From positions 2,051,501 through 2,115,500 of the forward strand of contig NZ_CP071632.1 in assembly GCF_017357385.1 (NCBI RefSeq): a stretch of 64,000 nucleotides of DNA, given 5' to 3'. Below, in pieces: positions 9,488-16,442 of this stretch; within the stretch, counting starts at the first letter, position 1; the number at the start of each line of letters is the position of its first letter. This DNA is from Rhizobium sp. NZLR1 (GTDB lineage Bacteria; Pseudomonadota; Alphaproteobacteria; Rhizobiales; Rhizobiaceae). Both the position numbers and the translations under genes were made by a program. Below the pieces are notes generated by a model, which was not told the DNA's origin, searched no databases, and saw only the letters and a program-made list of their open reading frames with translations.

Positions 9488-9633
9488 TTGACTCGCCTGT
9501 TCTGGAATGACCGATGGGTTTCGCCGCAGCCTTGGGCGCCTAACGCGACGGAGGCTTATGATGATTTCGTCCGCTCGACGGTGCTACGGTACGATGGTGT
9601 CGTACATCCCACCCACGGCGTCCTGCTCGCGCC

Positions 9634-9656
9634 CAGGCCGGCGATACCTAAGTGCA
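9634..9656 (+). promoter_or_regulatory. Shared regulatory motif, copy C
   Basis: The site reads CAGGCC-GGCGATAC-CTAAGTGCA and is the closest match to the consensus. It lies 85 bases before the start of the VOC-family gene and points toward it. Confidence 0.55.
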
Positions 9657-9741
9657 ATGGCGGGCGTGGTGCGAGTTTATAAGCTTGGGCCACGTCGCCA
9701 CCTTAAGGATCCGTCGGCGATCATTTCAAAGGAGCACTGAA

Positions 9742-10284
9742 ATGGATAGCGAACTGAGACCATCCAGCAAGGAAGCCCCGCAGACCATCTCGGGTGTTGC
9801 GATGACGCTCGAGCTTGCGGTGATCGCCGTCTCCGACGTCGAGCGAAGCAAACGTTTTTACGCAGCACTCGGATGGCGTTTCGATATTGATTTTCAAGGC
9901 GACGACTACCGTATCGTGCAGTTCACTCCGCCTGGATCTGGATGCTCCGTGATGTTCGGGCAGAACATAACCACGGCCCCGGCTGGTTCATCGCGGGGAT
10001 TGCACCTGGTTGTTTCGGATCTACCGGTAGCAAGTGCCGATCTCGCATCCCGAGGCGTCGAAACGAGCGAACCATTCCATGACGTTGGCGGGATTTTTCA
10101 TCATTCCAACGGCGTGGGCATCACGGCTGGACTGAATCCGGAGCGGAAAAGCTACGCATCGTATTTCATTTTTCATGACCCGGATGGAAACGAGTGGACT
10201 GTTCAGGAGATCACGACCCGCCTGCCGGGGCGCAAGGGAGATACCGCATTTACGAAGGAGCTAACTAAGGCGGTGTGGGGATAG
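9742..10284 (+). CDS. VOC-family protein (glyoxalase/bleomycin-resistance/dioxygenase fold)
   Basis: 180 residues. The start is the ATG behind AAAGGAGCACTGAA; a longer frame to 9652 lacks a binding site and overlaps regulatory motif C. The body shows a VOC betaalphabeta-betabetabeta pattern: MTLELAVIAVSDVERSKRFY near residue 23, LGWRFDIDF, then LHLVVSDLPVASADL and a C-terminal FHDPDGNEWTVQEI. The FHDPDGN-W-QEI block is typical of the family's metal-binding C-terminal half. Such proteins act on reactive carbonyls, aromatic diols or antibiotics; which applies here cannot be told. It heads a run of small redox and electrophile enzymes. Confidence 0.87.
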   Translation: MDSELRPSSKEAPQTISGVAMTLELAVIAVSDVERSKRFYAALGWRFDIDFQGDDYRIVQFTPPGSGCSVMFGQNITTAPAGSSRGLHLVVSDLPVASADLASRGVETSEPFHDVGGIFHHSNGVGITAGLNPERKSYASYFIFHDPDGNEWTVQEITTRLPGRKGDTAFTKELTKAVWG

Positions 10285-10460
10285 CGAACTGGTCCACGAC
10301 CGCCGACGAGCGCGCTAACGATTATGCCGAAAAACGGTTCAGTGACTGCCGCTTCCTAGCAATTCTCCCGATGAGCGAGGGCATCTAAATCAGTAGCACC
10401 GACGCCGAGGGCGTAGGGCGGCCCACACAAGGACCGCTGCAATTGAAAGGATGTAATATC

Positions 10461-11171
10461 ATGAGCAATCAGCAGAAGGTCGCCATCATCACCGGTGCAT
10501 CGCAGGGCATCGGCGAAGGTCTGGTCCGCGCCTATCGCGAGCGGAACTATCGCGTGGTCGCCACATCGCGTTCGATCAAACAGGGTTCTGATGACGGCGT
10601 ACATGCCGTGGCGGGCGACATCTCAAATTCCGAGACCGCAGAGCGCGTCGTCCGCGAGGCGATTCAACGCTTCGGCCGGATTGACACGTTGGTCAACAAT
10701 GCGGGCGTGTTCACTGCAAAGCCTTTCGTCGACTTCACTCAGGAAGACTACGACCTGAACTTCGGCGTGAACGTTTCGGGCTTCTTCCACATCACGCAGC
10801 GGGCGGCGAGGGAGATGCTCAAGCAGGGCTCCGGCCACATCGTCAGCATCACCACGAGCCTCGTAAACCAGCCGGTGTCGAGCGTCCCCACGGCTCTCGC
10901 TTCGCTCACCAAGGGCGGTCTGAACGCCGTCACGAAGGAACTGGCCATCGAGTTCGCCAAGACGGGCGTCCGGGTGAACGCCGTGTCTCCTGGCATCATC
11001 AAGACCCCGATGCACGCTCCCGAGACTCACGAGTTCCTCTCCGCTCTCCATCCGGTCGGCCACATGGGCGAGATAAGCGACATCGTCGAGGCCGTGATCT
11101 ACCTCGAGAGCGCAAGCTTCGTCACTGGAGAGATCCTACACGTCGACGGTGGCCAGAACGCCGGCCGCTAG
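10461..11171 (+). CDS. SDR-family oxidoreductase lacking the usual catalytic tyrosine
   Basis: 236 residues. It has the NAD(P)-binding block TGASQGIGEG near residue 12, NNAGVF near residue 85, and VNAVSPGIIKTPMH and DGGQNAGR near the C-terminus, which is the full short-chain dehydrogenase fold. The active-site motif normally Y-x-x-x-K reads A-S-L-T-K, so the catalytic Tyr is replaced by Ala while the Lys and the Ser of SITTS remain. The start at 10461 (MSNQQKVAIITG) sits behind GAAAGGATG; an alternative start at 10443 adds six residues. It may form a transcript with the VOC gene (176-base gap) and the DsbA-like gene behind it. Confidence 0.9.
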   Translation: MSNQQKVAIITGASQGIGEGLVRAYRERNYRVVATSRSIKQGSDDGVHAVAGDISNSETAERVVREAIQRFGRIDTLVNNAGVFTAKPFVDFTQEDYDLNFGVNVSGFFHITQRAAREMLKQGSGHIVSITTSLVNQPVSSVPTALASLTKGGLNAVTKELAIEFAKTGVRVNAVSPGIIKTPMHAPETHEFLSALHPVGHMGEISDIVEAVIYLESASFVTGEILHVDGGQNAGR

Positions 11172-11244
11172 TAGGCCTCGACCAGGAAGCGGGCACGTGG
11201 CGTGGATATGCCGCGCGCCCGACAAGCGAGTGAAAGGAAAGACA

Positions 11245-11877
11245 ATGGAACTTGTACTAGCCGCCGATCCGATGTGCTCTTGGTGCTATGGATTCGGCAA
11301 GCAAATGGGACTGCTGCTTGAGCGACGTCCGGACCTATCCTTGAAGATCATTCTCGGTGGACTGCGCGCGGGCGCGACCGACGTTCTCGACGACGCGGGC
11401 AAGCAGTTCAGACTGCACCACTGGGGCAAGGTCGAGGAAGCCAGCGGCGTGCCGTTCAACCGGGAAGGCCTTCTCGCCAGAAAAGGCTTTGTCTATGACA
11501 CGGAACCCGTGTGCCGCGCAGTGGTGACCGCCCGCATCCTCAGGCCGGAAGCCGATCTTCTGAGCGTCTTCCGGGCATTCCAGCATGCCTTCTACGTCGA
11601 CGCGCTCGACACCACGGACGGCGCCGTACTGGCTGAGACCGGATCTCGCGCACTCGCCGAACTCGGTCATCCCGTCGCCTCGGAGGAATTCCTGGCAGAG
11701 TGGAATAAACGGAGCACGATCGAAGAGGCCGCGACGGATTTCGCAACGGTGCGGGCAATGGGTGTTTCGAGCTTCCCGACGTTGTTTTTGAAGAAGGGGG
11801 AAACTCTTCGCAAGGTCGGCGCTGGGTACGCTCATGTCGACGAACTTGAGAAGCACCTCGCTGCAATTGCCGCCTAG
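11245..11877 (+). CDS. DsbA-family (FrnE-like) thioredoxin-fold oxidoreductase
   Basis: 210 residues with a CSWCYGF dithiol site at residues 10-13 and no signal peptide, so it is cytoplasmic, like FrnE and 2-hydroxychromene-2-carboxylate isomerase relatives rather than periplasmic DsbA. A helical insert follows. Near residue 180 VSSFPTLFLKKGE contains the cis-proline loop of the thioredoxin fold. The start has an AAAGGAAAGAC binding site. It lies 73 bases after the SDR gene and 36 bases before a tautomerase, consistent with one operon. Confidence 0.9.
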   Translation: MELVLAADPMCSWCYGFGKQMGLLLERRPDLSLKIILGGLRAGATDVLDDAGKQFRLHHWGKVEEASGVPFNREGLLARKGFVYDTEPVCRAVVTARILRPEADLLSVFRAFQHAFYVDALDTTDGAVLAETGSRALAELGHPVASEEFLAEWNKRSTIEEAATDFATVRAMGVSSFPTLFLKKGETLRKVGAGYAHVDELEKHLAAIAA

Positions 11878-11913
11878 CCGATCAATGAGGTTATCGAACA
11901 AGGAGAATAGGAA

Positions 11914-12150
11914 ATGCCAATAGTCACCGTACAAGTAACCCGTGAAGGCACGACCCCTGATCGCACTTCGGTCACTCCCGAGGAGAAGGCAGCAATCATC
12001 GCCGGCGTCAGCCAGGTCATGCTCGACGTTCTAAACAAGCCGCTGGAATCGACTTACGTGGTGATAGAGGAAGTCGACCTGGACAACTGGGGCTGGGGCG
12101 GCCTTCCAACCGTTCAATACCGGAAGAAGAAGGCCGAAGGCATCGCCTAA
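11914..12150 (+). CDS. 4-oxalocrotonate tautomerase family protein
   Basis: 78 residues, MPIVTVQVTREG. After removal of Met the N-terminal Pro is the expected catalytic base of the tautomerase superfamily. Length and pattern (EEKAAIIAGVSQVMLDVL, then TYVVIEEVDLDNWGWGG) fit the small hexameric members. An AAGGAGAATAGG site lies in front. It ends the operon that begins with VOC or SDR; a strong hairpin follows at 12181. Confidence 0.9.
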   Translation: MPIVTVQVTREGTTPDRTSVTPEEKAAIIAGVSQVMLDVLNKPLESTYVVIEEVDLDNWGWGGLPTVQYRKKKAEGIA

Positions 12151-12180
12151 CCCCAGAGTGTCGCCTATGAAGGATATGCA

Positions 12181-12210
12181 GACCGCCGGTGATCACCGGC
12201 GGTCTGTGCT
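12181..12210 (+). terminator. Hairpin terminator after tautomerase gene
   Basis: GACCGCCGGT and ACCGGCGGTC form a perfect 10-bp stem with a 4-base GATC loop, followed by TGTGCTTTTC. The T-tract is weak but the stem is very stable. Confidence 0.6.
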
Positions 12211-12262
12211 TTTCGACGCCGACCGATCCCAATCAGCTTCTGCTATCGCTTCCCGGACGGTC

Positions 12263-12285
12263 AGGCGTCGGGATACCATCGTGCA
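12263..12285 (+). promoter_or_regulatory. Shared regulatory motif, copy E
   Basis: The site reads AGGCGT-CGGGATAC-CATCGTGCA. It matches the consensus at GGATAC-C-A--GTGCA and lies 66 bases before the start of the second tautomerase gene, pointing toward it. Confidence 0.5.
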
Positions 12286-12351
12286 ATAGCTTTGATTGTT
12301 TCAAGGAGGATAGTTCTCGGCGAGCTGTGTTCGGTTATCTTGGAGACGCCA

Positions 12352-12744
12352 ATGCCCCTCGTCAAAATCCATGTCCTGAAAGGTCGTCCTCCACAGGAGG
12401 TCGACGTCCTGCTTGACACCATCCACGACGTCGTCGTGGCGTCTTTCGGAGTTCCGCTGAGAGATCGGTACCAGATCCTTCAAGAGCACGAGGGGTCGCA
12501 TTTTCGCGCGCTCGACACCGGGCTCGACATCGCTCGGACCGAGAAATTTATCCTGCTCGAAATCACCACCCGTCCGAGATCTCGCGATGCGAAGGTGGCT
12601 TTTTATTCAAACCTCACGCGCGCGCTCCAGGCTCGCTGCGATGTGCCGCCATCCGACGTGATGGTCTCGTTGCATATCAACTCGGATGAAGACTGGTCGT
12701 TCGGCATGGGTAACGCTCAGTTCCTGACAGGCGAACTCCGATAG
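12352..12744 (+). CDS. Tautomerase-family protein (130 residues)
   Basis: Starts MPLVKIHVLKGRPPQEVDVL, again with Pro directly after Met as the expected general base. It is a double-length relative of 4-oxalocrotonate tautomerase: two beta-alpha-beta units, with FILLEITTRPRSRDAK in the middle and NSDEDWSFGMGNAQF near the end. This is the family of the so-called tautomerase/MIF proteins with the DWSFG motif. The start at 12352 is preferred over the upstream frame start because of GGAGACGCC just before it. It has its own copy of the shared regulatory motif upstream. Confidence 0.88.
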   Translation: MPLVKIHVLKGRPPQEVDVLLDTIHDVVVASFGVPLRDRYQILQEHEGSHFRALDTGLDIARTEKFILLEITTRPRSRDAKVAFYSNLTRALQARCDVPPSDVMVSLHINSDEDWSFGMGNAQFLTGELR

Positions 12745-12778
12745 GCACAGACGTCCTGGTCTTGGTCACCAACACTAA

Positions 12779-12801
12779 AGTATCGGCGATACTAACGTGC
12801 A
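12779..12801 (+). promoter_or_regulatory. Shared regulatory motif, copy B
   Basis: The site reads AGTATC-GGCGATAC-TAACGTGCA. The left part AGTATCG-G-CGATACT is a perfect 7-bp inverted repeat. It lies 84 bases before the DJ-1/PfpI gene and points toward it. Confidence 0.55.
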
Positions 12802-12885
12802 CATGCAAAGCCAGCCGATCCAAGACATGCTTCCAGTCGTGCAGCCGACCGGCTGCGAACCCAGACAAGTGGAAGGAGCCTACGC

Positions 12886-13587
12886 ATGAAGATCCTCATG
12901 GTATTCACCTCGCATGACACCCTCGGAAGCACGGGCCGCAAGACTGGCTTCTGGCTGGAGGAAGGCGCAGCACCGTACTACGTCTTCCGTGACGCAGGCG
13001 CAGACTTGACGCTCGCCTCCCCCAAAGGTGGTCAACCTCCGATCGATCCGAAGAGCGATCTGCCGGAAAATCAGACGCCCGCAATGACGCGTTTCAAGGC
13101 CGACGAGGCTGCGCAGAAGGTATTTGCGAGCACCAGGAAGCTGAGCGAAGTCCGTTCCGAAGATTTCGACGCCGTCTTCTATCCGGGCGGGCATGGACCC
13201 ATGTGGGACCTCGTCGACAATCCGGAGTCCATCAAGCTGATCGAGTCCTTCTACAACTCCGGCAAGCCGGTGGCGGCAGTCTGCCACGCGCCGGCCGTGC
13301 TTCACCGCGTAACCTATAAAGGCGCGCCGATCGTCAAAGGGAAGCGGGTGACAGGCTTTACCAATGGCGAGGAGGAGGAAGTGCAACTGACGACGGTTGT
13401 TCCTTTCCTCGTTGAGGACGAGCTCAAACGGCTCGGCGGTCTCTATGAGAAGAAGGCGAACTGGGCGAGCTTCGCTATCACCGACGGCAGGTTGATCACC
13501 GGCCAGAACCCGGCATCCTCCACCGCGGGAGCGCAGGCGCTTGTCAAGCTTCTCACCACCGTGCAAGTCGGCGCGGCCGTCGCCTAG
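12886..13587 (+). CDS. Type 1 glutamine amidotransferase-like protein (DJ-1/PfpI superfamily, Hsp31-like)
   Basis: 233 residues. The nucleophile elbow AVCHAPAVLH near residue 140 holds the reactive Cys-His. FYPGGHGPMWDL near residue 103 gives the conserved glycine/acid side, and an early Glu (WLEEGAAPYY near residue 25) completes the triad region of Hsp31-type members. These proteins are glyoxalase III-like enzymes or stress chaperones acting on methylglyoxal and glycated molecules. The start has GGAAGGAGCC upstream. With a regulatory motif copy ahead of it, it appears to be part of the same stress regulon as the VOC and tautomerase genes. Confidence 0.9.
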   Translation: MKILMVFTSHDTLGSTGRKTGFWLEEGAAPYYVFRDAGADLTLASPKGGQPPIDPKSDLPENQTPAMTRFKADEAAQKVFASTRKLSEVRSEDFDAVFYPGGHGPMWDLVDNPESIKLIESFYNSGKPVAAVCHAPAVLHRVTYKGAPIVKGKRVTGFTNGEEEEVQLTTVVPFLVEDELKRLGGLYEKKANWASFAITDGRLITGQNPASSTAGAQALVKLLTTVQVGAAVA

Positions 13588-13605
13588 GCGGCCACCGAGA
13601 AGCGA

Positions 13606-13641
13606 AAAAGGGGCCGCGTATGCCTGTCCGCGGCCTCTTTC
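13606..13641. terminator. Bidirectional terminator
   Basis: A stem of GGCCGCG (13612-13618) with CGCGGCC (13629-13635) is flanked by AAAAAGG on the left and CTCTTT on the right. It can end the DJ-1 gene on the plus strand and any transcript arriving on the minus strand from the GlcG/DUF982 side. Confidence 0.65.
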
Positions 13642-13818
13642 CGGATCCGGGTACGATCGAGGTAGACAGGTGCTGGAAAGAAGACACTTTCTTTTTTGAG
13701 AAACGCAGGGCATTCGGGATAGTCGTCTGCGCACGGAGTTGGACGGTAGGTCACAGGCCGGCCCAGCATCTAAAATCACATGAACGCTTTTGGCGTTGGA
13801 GCGGTGAAGAGGCCTGCC

Positions 13819-14166
13819 TTAGAGCGATTTCTGAAGCTCGTGCCTTCGTGGCTGAAGCGCCGCCTCCAGTATCCCAATGTCTTGGGCGACGGTCCCGCCA
13901 CTTATTCCGAGACCGCCGACGACCACGCCGTCATGAACAAGGGGCGCGCCTCCACCCATGGCGCAGAAGCTGTCCTGCGACATCAGATGGAATAGCTCCT
14001 TTCCAGGCTGTACGAGTTCGAACAGGTCGGATGTCCGTTGCTGCGTGAGAGCGGCGGTGTACGCCTTGCGGTGGGAGATCAACATCGAGAAGGCTAGTGC
14101 GCCATTCATCCTGTGCTGGAGTACCGAGTTTCCATGAACGTCGATGACGGTGACGGTCACGGGCAC
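13819..14166 (-). CDS. GlcG/HbpS-family heme-binding-like protein, apparently missing its N-terminal helix
   Basis: 115 residues from a GTG start (MPVTVTVIDVHGNSVLQHR). It shows the GlcG/HbpS (DUF336) core: an early VTVIDVHGN strand-turn, SHRKAYTAA helix, and C-terminal GGGAPLVHDGVVVGGLGISGG. Family members normally have about 20 more residues of helix in front. Here the frame stays open upstream for about 60 bases (ending in ATASAAKVPVT) but has no start codon, and it overlaps the end of the DUF982 gene. So either a short version starts at the GTG or the 5' end was lost. Function in this family (heme or cobalamin binding, glycolate loci) is poorly defined. Confidence 0.65.
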   Translation of the reverse strand: MPVTVTVIDVHGNSVLQHRMNGALAFSMLISHRKAYTAALTQQRTSDLFELVQPGKELFHLMSQDSFCAMGGGAPLVHDGVVVGGLGISGGTVAQDIGILEAALQPRRHELQKSL

Positions 14167-14188
14167 CTTGGCGGCGGACGCAGTCGCG

Positions 14189-14530
14189 CTAACGCGCGTG
14201 TGGCGGTCGCCTCTGGACCGGTGGGTAGCCGATCATCGATGCCGTGCGTCTGATGGGCTTCCACGCGTCGTCCGGCAGAACCTTGAGGCCTGCATGCCTT
14301 GCCGCTTCGACGACTGCCGCCCTTGCCTTCGATGTGTCGGTTTCGAGTTGCAGGCTTCTCATGCAGGTGGCCAGTGCGTGCTGCCATGCCGTATCGTTGG
14401 CACGCTTCGGCCAGCGGTCCGACGTCAGTATTCCCATTAGACCGGTCACCGTCGTTGCGGTGCTGAAGTGCTCGGCGTCGGGAAATCCAATGGCAACTTC
14501 TCTGATTGGTCTCTCGGCGATGTCTTCCAT
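14189..14530 (-). CDS. DUF982 domain protein
   Basis: 113 residues. The pattern FSTATTVTGLMGILTSDRWP followed by AWQHALATCMRSL and TSKARAAVVEAARHAGL matches DUF982, a small family nearly restricted to Rhizobiales with unknown function. A GAGGAGGATCCC site precedes the start. The last dozen codons run over sequence that in another frame looks like the lost start of the GlcG gene, so its C-terminus may be abnormal. It follows the intact Ku gene by 10 bases and is likely in the same transcript. Confidence 0.75.
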   Translation of the reverse strand: MEDIAERPIREVAIGFPDAEHFSTATTVTGLMGILTSDRWPKRANDTAWQHALATCMRSLQLETDTSKARAAVVEAARHAGLKVLPDDAWKPIRRTASMIGYPPVQRRPPHAR

Positions 14531-14540
14531 GGGATCCTCC

Positions 14541-15350
14541 TCATCCGGCCTTGCGCGATTTCATGTCTTGCTCGACGGACTTGCGCAGCGCGTCCATGAT
14601 GTTCACGACATTCGACGCAGGAGCGGCTGGCTCCTTCCTGCCCGTGCTCTTCTTCGGCTTGAGCGTCTTCTTCTTTTCGGCGATCAGTGCGAGCAGCGCT
14701 TGCCGGATCGGGTCGGTGACCATCGTCGGCGACCAATGCTTGGTTCGCTGCTTGATAAGCTTCTCAACGAGTGGCAGGGCGTCCCTCTCCGAACCGCTGT
14801 CGATCTCCTCGAAGTAGGGTTCCGCCGGACGGACCTCGTCACCGAATCTTAGCGTCCAGAGGATAATGCCCTGGTCGCGAGGCTCCAGGATGACCGCCCG
14901 TTCTCGGCGACCGATGACGAGCTTGGAGACGCCGACGACCCCTGAGGCCTTCATGGCATCTCGGATGACACTGAAAGCCTCCTGGCCAACCGGATCGTCG
15001 GGCGCGAGGTAGTGTGCTTTTTCGAGGTAGGTCCAGCCGATGGATTCGGCGGGCACAAACTTCTCGATGTCGATCGTACGCACCGTGTCGAGCGCCACCG
15101 CGTCTAGATCGTCGTCCGTCAAGATCACATAGTCGTTCTCGCCGCGTGCATATCCTTTGGCTTCGTTCTCGTCCTTGACAGGCTTTCCGGTGACCGAGTC
15201 GACATATTGCGAAACAACACGGTTGCCGGTTGCTCGATTGAGAGTGTGGAACCGGACCTTTTCGGACTCAGACGTCGCCGGCGACATTGCCACAGGGCAG
15301 GTGACCAGCGACAGCTTGAGGTATCCTTTCCAGTAGGGGCGGGGTGCCAT
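14541..15350 (-). CDS. Ku protein (non-homologous end joining), intact copy
   Basis: 269 residues, MAPRPYWKGYLKLSLVTCPV. This is the bacterial Ku core: GYLKLSLVTCPVAM and VRFHTLNRATGNRVVSQYVD near the start, DYVILTDDDLDAVALDT, FVPAESIGWTYLEKAHYLAP around residue 115, and GVSKLVIGRRERAVILEP. A basic C-terminal tail (KKKTLKPKKSTGRK) suits DNA or LigD binding. Ku binds double-strand ends and recruits ligase LigD. No ligD lies in the window; rhizobial genomes often carry several ku genes, some with LigD elsewhere. It stands 10 bases after a second, frameshifted ku gene in the same orientation. Confidence 0.92.
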   Translation of the reverse strand: MAPRPYWKGYLKLSLVTCPVAMSPATSESEKVRFHTLNRATGNRVVSQYVDSVTGKPVKDENEAKGYARGENDYVILTDDDLDAVALDTVRTIDIEKFVPAESIGWTYLEKAHYLAPDDPVGQEAFSVIRDAMKASGVVGVSKLVIGRRERAVILEPRDQGIILWTLRFGDEVRPAEPYFEEIDSGSERDALPLVEKLIKQRTKHWSPTMVTDPIRQALLALIAEKKKTLKPKKSTGRKEPAAPASNVVNIMDALRKSVEQDMKSRKAG

Positions 15351-15360
15351 CGATCTTGTC

Positions 15361-16258
15361 CTATCCGGCCCTACGCTGCGGGGCGGCTGAAGCGGCGGAC
15401 TTGGCCGCCCCGCGCGACGCACGTTGCCGCTGGATGCCTTTGTTGGCATTGGCGGCCGTGCGCTTCGGTTGGTCCGTAGCCTTGCCGGCGAGGCCGGCAC
15501 TTTCTCGAAGTGCGGCCAGCAGGTCGTTTGGTTTGGAGACCTGCAGCTTCTTTGGCTTTGGCAGCGCCTTTCCTTCGAGTTTGGCCTTCACCAGCTCGGC
15601 GACCGCCTGTTCGTAACGGTCGTCGAAAGTTGCAGGATCGAACGTGCCGATCTTGGTCGAGATGATGTGCTTGGCGAGATCGAGCATTTCGCCCTCGATC
15701 TTCAGCTTGGGTATCCCTTCGAAAGCACTCTTCGAAGATCGAACTTCGTAGTCGTACTGGAGGGTCGTCGCGACCATGCCGTTGCCGTGGGGTCGAATGA
15801 GGACGCTTCGCATCCTCCGGAACAGCACCGCCCTTGCTATGGCGGCGACCTTCCCCTTCTTCATACCGTCGCGCAAGAGCGTGAAGGCGTCGGAGCCGAC
15901 ACGGTCGCTAGGCGTCAGATAGTACGGCTTGTCGAAATAGACGTCGTCAATCTCGGAGCAGGGGACGAATGCTTCGATCTCGAGTGTCTTGTTGCTCTGG
16001 GGGACCGTGGCTGCAATCTCCTCCGGATCGATGACGATGTAGCGTCCGTCACCGACCTCGAACCCTTTCGTCTGATCCTCCTTTGGAACAGGCTCTTCGG
16101 TTTCGCCGTCGACAAAGATGCGGTTTACCCGGTGCCTTGTTCACCGTATTGAAGGTGATGCGTTCGGAGGTAGAAGCGGCGGTGTAGAGGGCCACTCCGC
16201 AGCTCACCTCTCCGACTTTGAGAAACCCCTTCCACTGCGCACGATGTCCTGATGCCAT
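15361..16258 (-). pseudogene. Second Ku gene, frameshifted
   Basis: The N-terminal 35-40 residues ([20 protein letters not shown], then ITFNTVNKA) are in one frame. From about 16130 the rest continues in another ([67 protein letters not shown] and a basic tail). I followed this second frame from about 16130 to 15361 and found no other stop. Restored, it would be a typical Ku of about 298 residues. The break lies at NKA-HRV, where other Ku proteins read NKATGHRV, so a few bases are missing (16125-16138). It may be a mutation or an assembly error. Confidence 0.85.
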
Positions 16259-16304
16259 GACTGGTACTCCGAATCAGTGATTCGCGACTCAAGTCTGGAG
16301 CAGG

Positions 16305-16331
16305 TGATTCGTTCCACATCAAAACGAATCA
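16305..16331. repeat. Inverted repeat between Ku and reverse transcriptase genes
   Basis: TGATTCGT (16305-16312) is mirrored by ACGAATCA (16324-16331). A shorter related palindrome, GAATCA-G-TGATTC, lies at 16271-16283. They sit just upstream of the ku pair (minus strand) and just after the end of the RT gene, so they could be operators for ku or a weak terminator for the RT. There is no T-tract on either side strong enough to prefer the latter. Confidence 0.4.
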
Positions 16332-16442
16332 TTTTCAATGACTTACGACCTGATGTTGAGATTTTGAATCGAGACACGGATGAAGACCCGGCGCAACGGC
16401 GACTACGGCAGGTACGGGACTGCCCACGCTTCTTCGACTGAG

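Noticed and set aside
9652..9741. Longer start for the VOC gene at 9652
   Set aside because: The extension overlaps the regulatory motif, lacks a ribosome binding site, and is not protein-like; ATG 9742 has a strong AAAGGAG site.
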